The position numbers and the translations under genes are program-made. DNA of 64,000 nt. It comes from Marinisporobacter balticus (lineage in GTDB: Bacteria; Bacillota; Clostridia; Peptostreptococcales; Thermotaleaceae). The notes under the pieces are model-generated. The model ran no database searches. It was given only the letters and a program-made list of their open reading frames with translations, and was not told the DNA's origin. The number at the start of each line of letters is the position of its first letter. The first letter of the stretch is position 1. The stretch is taken from positions 1 to 64,000 of the forward strand of contig NZ_SLWV01000016.1 in the NCBI RefSeq assembly GCF_004345705.1. Reading direction: 5' to 3'. Positions 42,881 to 51,792 of the stretch are shown here, piece by piece.

Positions 42881-44991
42881 TCATCATCCCTTCCTTTCTG
42901 CTTATACTCATAAATTAATCCTGCAACATCTAATATCAAGCTTATGCTTCCATCTCCAAGCAGCGTACATCCTGACAAACTCTTTGATGCATTTACATAT
43001 TTCGGCAAAGGTTTAACAACCACCTGTTGTTCTCCAAGTAATGTATCTGCGAAGATACAAATACTCCCTTCATCACATTCAACCATAATCAGTATGCCTT
43101 CACTTATTTTTTTTATCTTTGTATTTACATGATATCGTTCATGAATCCTTACGATCGGATAAGATTGTCCTCGAATTAGAATCATTTCATTGCCTTGCAG
43201 ATCAACGATGATTTCTTCTTCTTTAGGTCTAAACGATTCTCTGATAGACACAATCGGTATGGTATAGGTTGAGCCCCCTACGCTTATAATCATGCCCTCT
43301 ATAATCGCTAAAGTCAGTGGAATCTTTATAGTAATCGTAGTTCCTTGTCCTGCTATGCTATCTACAGATATCTTCCCCTTTATTCTTTCGATGTTTTTTG
43401 TTACCACATCCATCCCTACGCCTCTACCTGAATATTCTGTGATTTCCTCGTTTGTTGAAAATCCTGGAAGAAAAATAAGTGAATATATTTCTTTGTCTGT
43501 CATTTCCTTAGGTTCTTTATCAATCAATCCTTTTTCGAAAGCTTTATTAATTATTTTTTCCTTACTTAACCCCTGACCATCATCCTTGACGATAATCAGT
43601 ACATCTCCTCCCGAATTCTTAGCTTGAAGAATAATTTTACCCTTCTTAGGTTTATGATTTTGCACTCTCTTTTCTGATGATTCAATTCCATGATCCATTG
43701 CATTTCGAATCAAATGCATGAGTGGATCAGAAATATTTTCGATAATATTTTTATCCACTTCTGTTTCTTCTCCAATGATTTTCAACTCTACTTCTTTATT
43801 TATTTTTTTGCTCATATCTCTTACTAATCTATTCATCTTTTGAAATGTAAGCGACAAAGGAACCATTCTAATTGACATCACGACATCCTGGAGGTCATTC
43901 GTAATCTTATGTAATTGTCTTGCCGCCTTGTTGAAGTTATCCAAATTTAACCCTTGTAATTCTGGATTTTGCGTTACCATTGCCTCTGAAATTACCAGTT
44001 CCCCCACTAAGTCCATTAGCATATCTAATTTATTTACTTTCACATTAATGCTACTTTGTTTTGTCATCTTAGAAGATGCACTACTATTAAAATCATTACA
44101 CTTCGTGTTAACCTCTTGTAATTCTAAACTTGAATCCTCTAACAGAATCTCTAATTTTGGTTTATATGTATAAATATCGCATTCATTTGGCAAACGCATC
44201 AATTCATATTCTTTTAAAAACACTGTGTTCTGAAATATTTTATCTAATGCTTCCTCTGAAACATCTGTTTTAAATAAAAGTGTAAAACCTTCTTTTTTTA
44301 TAACTTCTGAACTTTTATCATTTTCAAGAATATCTGCTGGTATAAATTGTACATTCATTGCAATTTCATTTATACTTCTAACTACCGTGTATGCTCTCAT
44401 GTTTTCCATTTGACATGCTTCTTCAAAATAAATAACTGCTTTATAGTTTATACAAATATCTTGTATATGTTTTTCTATTTTATTACCTGAACTTTTACTT
44501 GAACTGATATAATATTGCTGTTTTTCAGGATAATTTGATTGTTTTTTTTCGTGATTTGTTTCACCCTCCGTATTATTTTCTTTCAGATCCAATAGATACT
44601 CCTTGATGTGTTGCATCAGCACCTCGGGGTCTGCATCTGCTTCTTTTTCATCCTCGATCTTGAACAATTCGCCTTTTATAAAATCTACCACTGAAAACAC
44701 CCGATCAATTAATTTTTCAGAATCCACATCTTTGAATTCTCCTTGTCTTAAAAAATCAAATAAATCTTCTAGCGCATGTGCTAATGTTGCAATATTGTTA
44801 AAAAGCATCATCGCTGAATTTCCTTTGATTGTATGCATAATCCTAAAAATCTCATTAATTGATTCTTCGGAAACGATAGACTTTTCACTACTCAATATTA
44901 CTTGCTCTAGTTGCTCTAACAACTGATTGCTCTCAAAAATATACATTTCCAACATAGGATCTCTTTCTGTATTTCCGCTCAAGTCATTCAC
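42877..44991 (-). CDS. cheA: Chemotaxis histidine kinase CheA
   Basis: 704 residues. P1: HPt with phospho-His53 in FRIMHTIKGNSAMM. A P2-like region lies at about 170-275 (AVIYFEEACQMENMRAYTVV), then P3 dimerisation from about 320 (INVKVNKLDMLMDLVGELVI). P4 ATPase has HLIRNAMDHGIESSEKR (N box), VKDDGQGLSKEKI and YSGRGVGMDVVTKNIE, and P5 CheW-like (about 560-700) has LAIIEGMIISVGGSTYTIPI and LLGDGSISLILDVAGLI. Phosphoryl transfer from His53 goes to CheY, CheB and possibly the receiver next door. The start is uncertain: GTG 44991 abuts GAGGGG, and TTG at 44982 has nine-base spacing. cheW overlaps its end by four bases. Confidence 0.95.
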   Translation of the reverse strand: MNDLSGNTERDPMLEMYIFESNQLLEQLEQVILSSEKSIVSEESINEIFRIMHTIKGNSAMMLFNNIATLAHALEDLFDFLRQGEFKDVDSEKLIDRVFSVVDFIKGELFKIEDEKEADADPEVLMQHIKEYLLDLKENNTEGETNHEKKQSNYPEKQQYYISSSKSSGNKIEKHIQDICINYKAVIYFEEACQMENMRAYTVVRSINEIAMNVQFIPADILENDKSSEVIKKEGFTLLFKTDVSEEALDKIFQNTVFLKEYELMRLPNECDIYTYKPKLEILLEDSSLELQEVNTKCNDFNSSASSKMTKQSSINVKVNKLDMLMDLVGELVISEAMVTQNPELQGLNLDNFNKAARQLHKITNDLQDVVMSIRMVPLSLTFQKMNRLVRDMSKKINKEVELKIIGEETEVDKNIIENISDPLMHLIRNAMDHGIESSEKRVQNHKPKKGKIILQAKNSGGDVLIIVKDDGQGLSKEKIINKAFEKGLIDKEPKEMTDKEIYSLIFLPGFSTNEEITEYSGRGVGMDVVTKNIERIKGKISVDSIAGQGTTITIKIPLTLAIIEGMIISVGGSTYTIPIVSIRESFRPKEEEIIVDLQGNEMILIRGQSYPIVRIHERYHVNTKIKKISEGILIMVECDEGSICIFADTLLGEQQVVVKPLPKYVNASKSLSGCTLLGDGSISLILDVAGLIYEYKQKGRDDE

Positions 44992-45021
44992 CCCCTCTTT
45001 TTTTATCCTATTTTTATATTT

Positions 45022-47538
45022 TTAATATTTTCCAAATTCACTATCATCTAATGTGATTTTTATTTTTGATGTATCGGTTGCTGCTACGCTCCCAAATACA
45101 TGCTCCATTTCTTCACTCTTAAACGAATTCATTTTTTGTACATTACTATTTAATCTAGCCTCATTATTTTTATGATTGTTTTTTTCATAATCTTTTAACT
45201 TAAATATCATCACTCTATCTTTTAACAATTCGGATTGACTAGATAATTCTTCACTTGCTGCCGCACTTTCTTCCGCTGTAGCCGTGTTCATTTGTATTAC
45301 CTTTGAAACCTGATCGATTGCCTGATTTACTTGCATAACACCTGTCGCTTGTTCATTCGATGCGGATGCAATATCTCCTACGATATTTGCAACGTTTCCA
45401 ATGACTTTTACAATATTCTCTAAAGCCACTGCTGTATCATCTGTAATTTTTGTTCCAATATCTGCTTTTTTAATCGATCCTTCTATTAATCCTGTGGTTT
45501 CTTTCGCTGCATTTGCACTTCGTGCTGCTAAATTTCTCACTTCTTCTGCTACAACTGCAAAGCCTTTTCCATGTTGCCCTGCTCTTGCTGCTTCTACTGC
45601 TGCATTTAAAGCTAAAATATTTGTTTGAAAAGCGATTTCATCTATTACTTTAATAATCTTTGAAATGTTTGCAGAAGATTCATTGATCTCTTCCATTGCT
45701 TTTAGCATTTGTTTCATTTGATGGTTCCCATTTTCTGCATCTACTTTTGCTGTAAGTGCAAGTTCATTCGCTTTATTTGAATTTAGCGCATTTTGCTTTG
45801 TCTGTGCTGCAATCTGAGTAATAGATGCTGTTATTTCTTCAATCGAACTTGCTTGTTCTGCTGAACCTTGAGACAACGCTTGACTAGAATCAGATACTTG
45901 TTTTGATCCTGCTGCTACTTGTTCTGATGCAGCATTAATATCTCCTAGTACTTCGTTTAATGAAACAATAATTTCATTGAGTGAATCTTTGATTTCAATA
46001 AAATCCCCTTTGTAATCTGCATTAATCCCCACATTTAAATTTCCTTGTGCCATTTGTGTAAGTATCTCTGAAATTTCATTGATATATGTTACAATCGTAC
46101 TGATTGTATTATTTAAAGCATGCTTGATTTCAGCATGATCTCCAAGATAATTTCCAACCATATGCACCTTAAGATTTCCTTTTGACATTTCTTTTAATAC
46201 ATCCGATGCCTCTTTTACTGGTTCTATGACAGCATCTAGCGTTTTATTAATTCCTTGTACAATTCTACCAAAATCGCCACCATGTTTAGATGCATCTGCT
46301 CTTGTATTTAATCGTCCTTCTGTTCCTACTTCCACAAGCATCGCTGTATCGTCAATCAAAGCATTGATTGCATCTATGCACTGATTTAAACTATCGTTAA
46401 TTTTTTTAAAATCTCCATTGGGATTATCTGTGATTTTAGGTGGGATATCCCCTTTACTAATTCTCTCAATATATTCTGATGTAATATTTATGGGTGCTAC
46501 AAATTCATAGATTAAATTGTTAATGCCACTTACAATTTCTGCCCATTGTCCATTAAATTTATCAATATTTCCTCTTTTATCTAGCTTTCCTTGGTTTATT
46601 GCTTCCGTTAACAGATTCACCTCTTCAAATAATCCTTCTATTGTTTGAATCATTACATTAAGTCCTTTATTTAATATATCTTTTTCTGATTTTATGACAA
46701 TTCTCTCTACTTTTTCTCCTTTAGCAATTTTATTTACAACATTTTCTTGATTCTTAATATTTTCAACCATTTTTTTAAATGATATTGCTAAATTTCCGAT
46801 CTCATCTTTTGTATCCATATCAATTTTTACATCAACATCCCCCACTGCAAGTTTTTCGGATGCTTCTGTTAGCTTTTTAACTGGATTACTGATTATTCTT
46901 GCAATCATAAATCCTAATGCAACCGCAAAAAACATTCCGATCCCAATAAATATATATACTGTTAAAATCGCTTTATTTGCCATAGCTGTATTCTCTAATG
47001 CTTGATTCTTAGCAGCTTCTGTTTTCATAGCAACTAATTTTTCAATCGCTGCGTTTTCTTTTGTTACTAAAATTGCGCCTTCTTCTGACTTCAAAATAGT
47101 CATAAACTCTTCACGTTTATTTTCTTGAACAAAAAGAATTATTTTATCTAAAAGCGTCACATACTCCTTATGTATATTTATGAATTCATTATAAGCACTT
47201 CTCATTTCATCTGATAAAATCAGTTTTTCAAAGTCCACGGCATTTTGCTCAATGGTCAATTTTTTCTGTTTTATGCTTTCTACTTCATTTATAACTTCTT
47301 CTTGTGTATCTGCGAGAATAAGATCTCGTGTATCTACACGAAGCAATTGGAAATTCGTTGAAATATTCCCTAAATAACCAATCGGTACGGTCATTTTCTC
47401 ATACAAAACGGTACCATTATCATCTATTTCTCTCATATTTTTTATACCTATAAACCCGATGATACCAGAAATCAATGCTACAATAATAAAGCTTGATATT
47501 AATTTTGTACTAATCTTTAAATCATAAAACCATTTCAT
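45022..47538 (-). CDS. mcp: Methyl-accepting chemotaxis protein with multiple HAMP units
   Basis: 838 residues. Membrane helices at about 11-31 and 192-213 flank a four-helix-bundle ligand domain (about 35-190). The first HAMP is ISNPVKKLTEASEKLAVGDV. It is followed by a chain of further HAMP-like units recognised by the repeat ...G(N/D)L/I...N.GDFxxI..(S/G)(L/I)N. Clear ones: GKLDKRGNIDKFNGQWAEIV; GDIPPKITDNPNGDFKKI; GRLNTRADASKHGGDFGRIV; GNLKVHMVGNYLGDHAEI; GNLNVGINADYKGDFIEI. The signalling hairpin tip is EIAFQTNILALNAAVEAA then RAGQHGKGFAVVAEEVRNLA. Poly-HAMP receptors often integrate signals with long cytoplasmic stalks. It lies just before cheA in the operon. AAGGGG precedes the ATG. 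Confidence 0.93.
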   Translation of the reverse strand: MKWFYDLKISTKLISSFIIVALISGIIGFIGIKNMREIDDNGTVLYEKMTVPIGYLGNISTNFQLLRVDTRDLILADTQEEVINEVESIKQKKLTIEQNAVDFEKLILSDEMRSAYNEFINIHKEYVTLLDKIILFVQENKREEFMTILKSEEGAILVTKENAAIEKLVAMKTEAAKNQALENTAMANKAILTVYIFIGIGMFFAVALGFMIARIISNPVKKLTEASEKLAVGDVDVKIDMDTKDEIGNLAISFKKMVENIKNQENVVNKIAKGEKVERIVIKSEKDILNKGLNVMIQTIEGLFEEVNLLTEAINQGKLDKRGNIDKFNGQWAEIVSGINNLIYEFVAPINITSEYIERISKGDIPPKITDNPNGDFKKINDSLNQCIDAINALIDDTAMLVEVGTEGRLNTRADASKHGGDFGRIVQGINKTLDAVIEPVKEASDVLKEMSKGNLKVHMVGNYLGDHAEIKHALNNTISTIVTYINEISEILTQMAQGNLNVGINADYKGDFIEIKDSLNEIIVSLNEVLGDINAASEQVAAGSKQVSDSSQALSQGSAEQASSIEEITASITQIAAQTKQNALNSNKANELALTAKVDAENGNHQMKQMLKAMEEINESSANISKIIKVIDEIAFQTNILALNAAVEAARAGQHGKGFAVVAEEVRNLAARSANAAKETTGLIEGSIKKADIGTKITDDTAVALENIVKVIGNVANIVGDIASASNEQATGVMQVNQAIDQVSKVIQMNTATAEESAAASEELSSQSELLKDRVMIFKLKDYEKNNHKNNEARLNSNVQKMNSFKSEEMEHVFGSVAATDTSKIKITLDDSEFGKY

Positions 47539-47658
47539 AAAAACACCCCTTTTCTTTTTTTAAATGACATAGTTACAGTACAATCCGTTGATCTTAACTA
47601 TTTAATTACTTTACATTTTTTCAACGGTGAAATATTTTTCTTGTACAGTACCTAAGAA
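47539..47658 (-). promoter_or_regulatory. Inverted repeats in the cheY-mcp gap
   Basis: TTGTAC (47646-47641) pairs with GTACAA (47583-47578) and CCGTTGA (47627-47621) with TCAACGG (47591-47585), enclosing a 29-base A+T-rich loop. Direct repeats of ACAGTAC lie at both outer edges. It may be a structured 5' leader of mcp or an operator. It is not a terminator, since no T-run follows. Confidence 0.3.
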
Positions 47659-48012
47659 TTATAATTTAGATAAAATCTCCATTACATGTGGTTCTTTGTA
47701 AGGTTTTACAATAAAATTATTTGCACCTAAAATCATAGCTTCTCTAACATGAGACTCTTGTCCTAAAGCAGAAATTATAATAATTTTTGATTTACAACCC
47801 ACTTCTTTCAAAGTCTTTAGTGCAGTAATTCCATCCATCTCTGGCATTGTAATATCCATCGTAATAATATCTGGATTCAATTTTTTTGCCTTTTGCACAG
47901 CAACTTTTCCGTTTTCTGCTTCCCCCACTACTTGGTATCCATTTTTCTCTAACATCATCTTCAAAGACATTCTCATAAATGCTGCATCATCTACCACCAT
48001 AATTCTTTTCAT
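47659..48012 (-). CDS. cheY: Chemotaxis response regulator CheY
   Basis: 117 residues, minimal receiver: IMVVDDAAFMRMSLKMML, phospho-Asp in PDIITMDITMPEMDGI, Ser in IIIISALGQESHV, Lys in FIVKPYKEPHV. Sequence fits the CheY of Firmicutes rather than transcription factors; there is no DNA-binding domain. It is the promoter-proximal gene of the cluster. Phospho-CheY normally binds the flagellar switch; no flagellar gene is in the window. AAAGGAGT lies nine bases before the ATG. Confidence 0.93.
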   Translation of the reverse strand: MKRIMVVDDAAFMRMSLKMMLEKNGYQVVGEAENGKVAVQKAKKLNPDIITMDITMPEMDGITALKTLKEVGCKSKIIIISALGQESHVREAMILGANNFIVKPYKEPHVMEILSKL

Positions 48013-48160
48013 CTGTACTTACTCCTTTCAAAATAAATGTTTTATTTTAACAAATTTATTTCTTTGTGTAAAAAAATATAGTATCCCATATTCTTCATAC
48101 CCATTATTTCCATTATAAATCATTTTTTTAAAAACTTTCTTTTTTTTTGTATTTATTTAG

Positions 48161-48207
48161 CAAAAAAGAGAAAAACAATTCTTCTTAATGAAAGAATTGT
48201 TTTTCTC
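48161..48207 (-). terminator. Terminator after the LysM-domain gene
   Basis: On the minus strand GAGAAAAACAATTCTT, loop, AAGAATTGTTTTTCTC and then TTTTTTG. Perfect 16-base-pair stem about 26 bases after the stop at 48234. Confidence 0.92.
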
Positions 48208-48233
48208 GCTCCTACACAATCACTTATAATTTT

Positions 48234-49280
48234 TTATTTGATACCTGCAGCAATCTTAATGTTTTTTTGATGTTCCCAATCGATTTCTCCATCCTTATGT
48301 CTTGTGCTGTTGGCAAAATGAATATCCATATGTCCATTAAAATTATTATCGGTTATATATTGAATATCATGAGGCATAGATGCTACGGATGCTGCAATCT
48401 TTCTTCCATTGTATTCAATGACAGAAGGTCTTTTGTCCCAACTAAATGTGCCTCCCCACACTTCTTTCATAATAGCCGCATCAGACGCCGTTAATGGCTC
48501 ACAATCTGCATGGTTCGCACCTATGGTTCTTTTCATATTCCATCTCTTCCCTGTTGCAAAATCAACGAGTGTAAATTTAGTGCCAATAGGAACAACATAC
48601 TGTGCCTCTGTCCACCAATCCAAATACTCTCCATATTTACTCCCTGGTGTAGCTTTTATAGGTACATGATGTACAGGAATTTTTAAAACATCTCCAATAT
48701 TTAGCCAGGTACTTTCTGCCATATTGTTTGCACTTAAGATTTCATTCATAGGAATGCCATATTGAAGTGATAATTTCCAAGGGTCATCTCCTTGCTTGAC
48801 CGTATAGGTCATATATGTAACATATGCTTCTTGAGCAGTATTAATTTTATCAACTTGTTCTCCCGTATTCATATTATTTTCATCATTACTTATATTTTCT
48901 GTAACCTTCATAGGTATTTTTACCGCTTGTCCAATAGAAAGCCAGCTACTTTCATTCGCTCCATTGTATGTTAATAATTCTTTAAAATTAATACCATATT
49001 TTTGACTAATAATCCAATAAGTATCACCTGATTGTACGATGTGTATGCTTTCTTTACCCGGAATTATTAAATTTTGGCCAGGATAAATCATTGTATTTTC
49101 ATCTGCATTGTTTGCTTCCATTAAAGCTTTTGTAGATATTTCATATTTTTGAGCAATCTTCCAAAATACATCTCCACTCTGCACTGTATATGTTAAATTC
49201 TGCCCATACGTAGTCCCCATACTCCCTAAAAATAAACTTGTTCCTAAAACACTCGAAATCAAAATATTCTTTAATTTCAT
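48234..49280 (-). CDS. Secreted protein with three LysM domains and an uncharacterised C-terminal domain
   Basis: 348 residues. Signal peptide NILISSVLGTSLFLGSMGTTYG. Three LysM units (about 28-72: YTVQSGDVFWKIAQKY; 80-124: HIVQSGDTYWIISQKY; 158-200: YTVKQGDDPWKLSLQY) bind peptidoglycan glycan. The C-terminal 130 residues contain KRTIGANHADCEPLTASDA, RKIAASVASMPHDIQY and GHMDIHFANSTRHKDGEID. This domain recurs beside LysM repeats in clostridial secreted proteins, and the D-x-H / S-x-x-H spacing hints at a metal site, but I do not know its activity. AGGAGG lies nine bases before the ATG. It is a single-gene unit with its own terminator. Confidence 0.85.
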   Translation of the reverse strand: MKLKNILISSVLGTSLFLGSMGTTYGQNLTYTVQSGDVFWKIAQKYEISTKALMEANNADENTMIYPGQNLIIPGKESIHIVQSGDTYWIISQKYGINFKELLTYNGANESSWLSIGQAVKIPMKVTENISNDENNMNTGEQVDKINTAQEAYVTYMTYTVKQGDDPWKLSLQYGIPMNEILSANNMAESTWLNIGDVLKIPVHHVPIKATPGSKYGEYLDWWTEAQYVVPIGTKFTLVDFATGKRWNMKRTIGANHADCEPLTASDAAIMKEVWGGTFSWDKRPSVIEYNGRKIAASVASMPHDIQYITDNNFNGHMDIHFANSTRHKDGEIDWEHQKNIKIAAGIK

Positions 49281-49348
49281 TCATTATTCCTCCTATTATA
49301 TTATGTTAACTTTTATACTATTTCTACATTTCCTTTTAAAATCATCTA

Positions 49349-49404
49349 TGTAAAAATTGGAAATAGCCTGTATCCAAGGATACAGGCTATTTCCAATTTT
49401 TACA
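49349..49404. terminator. 27-base-pair perfect inverted repeat terminator
   Basis: Left arm 49349-49375 and right arm 49378-49404 are exact inverse complements, starting TGTAAAAATTGGAAATAGCC. The stem begins right after the stop codon of the PrcB-like gene. The arms end in TTTTTACA, so it can act for the minus strand; it would also shield the plus strand. Its length is well beyond the usual terminator stem. Confidence 0.75.
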
Positions 49405-49878
49405 TCAATCATTATATTTTATTTTCAATTCAATTTTATCGGGTAATTCTTTTAAATCTGTCTTTACTACCACATAGGGATATGTAATTACTTGGGTAAC
49501 AATATCACCAGGTTTTGGATCCTTAAAAGTGGTATAAACAATCATTTTTGTTTTATCATCTTCTTTAAATTTCTCAATGCGATCTATTTGAATCGTATAT
49601 CCACCAGTGGGTTTTTCTCCTCGCGTTGTAATCACAAATATTTCGCCATCGACTTTACAAGCCAATGCTCTTTCTAAATTTTTGTATCTTGGCAAAATTT
49701 CCTGAATCTTTTGTGGAATCTGATCTTCACTTAACATTTCAAAAGGCACGCTATCATCATCTCCTACAAAATATTTCACAGCGTAAAAAGCTGCTATAAT
49801 TAACATTATAACAATGACTGCAATTAGTATTTTTTCCCAATTTAGAGCCTTCATATTAAATTTCAATTTTCCTTTCAC
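49405..49878 (-). CDS. Membrane-anchored PrcB-like domain protein
   Basis: 157 residues from GTG 49878 (GGGGGG seven bases upstream; an ATG at 49902 has no ribosome site). A single N-terminal membrane helix (ILIAVIVIMLIIAAFYAVKYF) is followed by an extracytoplasmic domain with VDGEIFVITTRGEKPTGGYT, the short signature of the PrcB C-terminal domain (protease complex subunit first seen in Treponema). In Firmicutes this domain occurs in secreted proteins of unknown role. Its position, alone between the LysM gene and the transketolase genes, does not help. Confidence 0.75.
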   Translation of the reverse strand: MKGKLKFNMKALNWEKILIAVIVIMLIIAAFYAVKYFVGDDDSVPFEMLSEDQIPQKIQEILPRYKNLERALACKVDGEIFVITTRGEKPTGGYTIQIDRIEKFKEDDKTKMIVYTTFKDPKPGDIVTQVITYPYVVVKTDLKELPDKIELKIKYND

Positions 49879-49955
49879 CTTTTGCCCCCCCTTTACCTTC
49901 ATATATACTAAAGCTTATTCGAAAAGGGGTACAAATATTCTAATGGAAATATAAA

Positions 49956-49992
49956 AAAATGATACTATTTTTAAACATAGCATCATTTTTTT
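49956..49992 (-). terminator. Terminator after the transketolase genes
   Basis: On the minus strand AAAAAAATGATGCTAT, loop, ATAGTATCATTTTTTT. One mismatch in the stem. It lies ten bases after the stop of the C-terminal transketolase gene. Confidence 0.8.
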
Positions 49993-50001
49993 ATTCATAC
50001 T

Positions 50002-50940
50002 TTATTTCATCTTCACAACTTCTTTTACAGCTTTCACAATATACACTGCTGTTAAACCATACTTTTCCATCAATTCATCCGGTTTTCCAGATTCTCCAAA
50101 GGTATCCTTCGTTCCAATTCTTTTCATTGGTACAGGTTTATTTTCTACTAAAACTTCAGCAACTGCTGAACCAAGTCCCCCAATAATATTGTGCTCTTCT
50201 GCTGTAACAATTGCACCTGTATCGGTAGCTGCCTTTATGATGATATCTTGATCAATCGGCTTAATGGTATGCATGTCTATTACGCTGACTTCAATATTCT
50301 CTTCTTTTAATAACGCTCTAGCCTCTAAAGCTTGTGCAACCATAATTCCTGTTGCAATGATTGTCGCATCTTTTCCTGTCTCTACTTGGATTGCTTTTCC
50401 TATTTCGAATTGTAAATCTTCATCATATATAACAGGAACACTCGCTCTACCAAATCTTGCATATACTGGACCATTATACGCTGCCATTGCAAAAACAGCT
50501 TTTTCCGCTGATACCCCATCAGCAGGATTTAGTACGACCATATTTGGAATTGCGCGCATACATGCAAGGTCTTCTAATGCTTGATGAGATGCGCCATCTT
50601 CTCCTACAGTAATCCCAGCATGTGTTGCGCATACCTTTACATTTAACTTTGGATAACATACGGAGTTTCTTATGATTTCAAAAGCTCTACCTGATGCAAA
50701 CATTGCAAAAGTACTTGCAAATGGAATTTTCCCACTTGTTGCAAGCCCTGCTGCAGTTCCAATTAAATTTTGTTCTGCAATTCCCATATTAAAGAATCTT
50801 TCTGGAAATTCTTTTTTGAAATCAGCAGTCTTTGTAGATTTTGATAAATCTGCATCTAATACAATCACATTTTCATTTGCTTTTCCCAAACTTACTAATG
50901 CTTTTCCATAGGATTCTCTTGTCGCTATTTTTTTACTCAT
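50002..50940 (-). CDS. Transketolase, C-terminal subunit
   Basis: 312 residues, equivalent to the pyrimidine-binding and C-terminal domains of transketolase: ESYGKALVSLGKANENVIVLDADLSKST, GIAEQNLIGTAAGLA (with the catalytic Glu), THAGITVGEDGASHQALEDLACMRAIP, and the final Rossmann-type domain TGIMVAQALEARALL. The split enzyme needs the N-terminal subunit encoded just upstream. The start codon overlaps that gene's stop (TAATG), so production is coupled one to one. It interconverts pentose and hexose phosphates. Confidence 0.95.
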   Translation of the reverse strand: MSKKIATRESYGKALVSLGKANENVIVLDADLSKSTKTADFKKEFPERFFNMGIAEQNLIGTAAGLATSGKIPFASTFAMFASGRAFEIIRNSVCYPKLNVKVCATHAGITVGEDGASHQALEDLACMRAIPNMVVLNPADGVSAEKAVFAMAAYNGPVYARFGRASVPVIYDEDLQFEIGKAIQVETGKDATIIATGIMVAQALEARALLKEENIEVSVIDMHTIKPIDQDIIIKAATDTGAIVTAEEHNIIGGLGSAVAEVLVENKPVPMKRIGTKDTFGESGKPDELMEKYGLTAVYIVKAVKEVVKMK

Positions 50941-51767
50941 TACCTGGCACCTCCTAATTCTTCCAGTGCTTTTTGGGCTTCTTCATCCTTCGGCGCACTA
51001 CCATGCCAACCTGCTTGATTTTCCATGTAAGATACCCCTTTTCCTTTGATTGTTTTCGCAATAATCATAGTAGGTTGATCTTTCACTTCCTCCGCCTTGT
51101 CAAGTGCACCAATAATTTCTTCTAAATTGTGTCCATCTATTTCAATGACAACCCATCCAAAACTTTCCCATTTCTCCTTGATCGGATGAATATTCATTAC
51201 TTCCTCATTTTTCCCATCTATTTGTAAACCATTAAAATCAAGTATCGCTGTCAAATTATCTAGCTTATAATGGCTCGCTGACATCGCTGCTTCCCAAACC
51301 AGTCCTTCTTGTACTTCTCCATCTCCTAAAAGGACATAGGTTCTATTTTCTTTTTTATCAATCTTTGAGGCTATGGCCATACCAATTGTAGATGAGAATC
51401 CTTGTCCTAAAGATCCTGTGGACATTTCAACCCCTGGTATTCCTTTCATATCTGGATGGCCTTGTAGCATAGCACCCATCTGTCTAAGTTTTAATAATTC
51501 CTCTTTAGCAAAAAATCCTTTTTCTGCCAAAGTTGCATAAAGAACTGGTGCTGCATGTCCTTTAGACAATACAAATCGATCCCTACCTTCCCATTTAGGA
51601 TTTTTAGGATCTACTTTCATCTTATGAAAATATAATGCTGTTAAAATATCTGCGGCGGATAATGACCCACCAGGATGACCTGAACCTGCGCTATGGACTG
51701 CTTTGATAATTCCTTTTCGAATTTCTGTGGCAGTTTTTTGTAATTGTTCATAATCTACATTTGCCAA
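50940..51767 (-). CDS. Transketolase, N-terminal subunit
   Basis: 275 residues, the thiamine diphosphate-binding half: AVHSAGSGHPGGSLSAADILTALYF, HRFVLSKGHAAP-like DRFVLSKGHAAPVLYA, and the ThDP fold motif LLGDGEVQEGLVWEAAM...NGLQIDG. Split transketolases like this are common in Clostridia and archaea. It is the first gene of the pair and lies 25 bases after yitT, so a single transcript of yitT and the transketolase genes is possible. AGGAGGG precedes the ATG. Confidence 0.95.
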   Translation of the reverse strand: MANVDYEQLQKTATEIRKGIIKAVHSAGSGHPGGSLSAADILTALYFHKMKVDPKNPKWEGRDRFVLSKGHAAPVLYATLAEKGFFAKEELLKLRQMGAMLQGHPDMKGIPGVEMSTGSLGQGFSSTIGMAIASKIDKKENRTYVLLGDGEVQEGLVWEAAMSASHYKLDNLTAILDFNGLQIDGKNEEVMNIHPIKEKWESFGWVVIEIDGHNLEEIIGALDKAEEVKDQPTMIIAKTIKGKGVSYMENQAGWHGSAPKDEEAQKALEELGGAR

Positions 51768-51792
51768 TCTAAAACCCTCCTCATATGTATTT

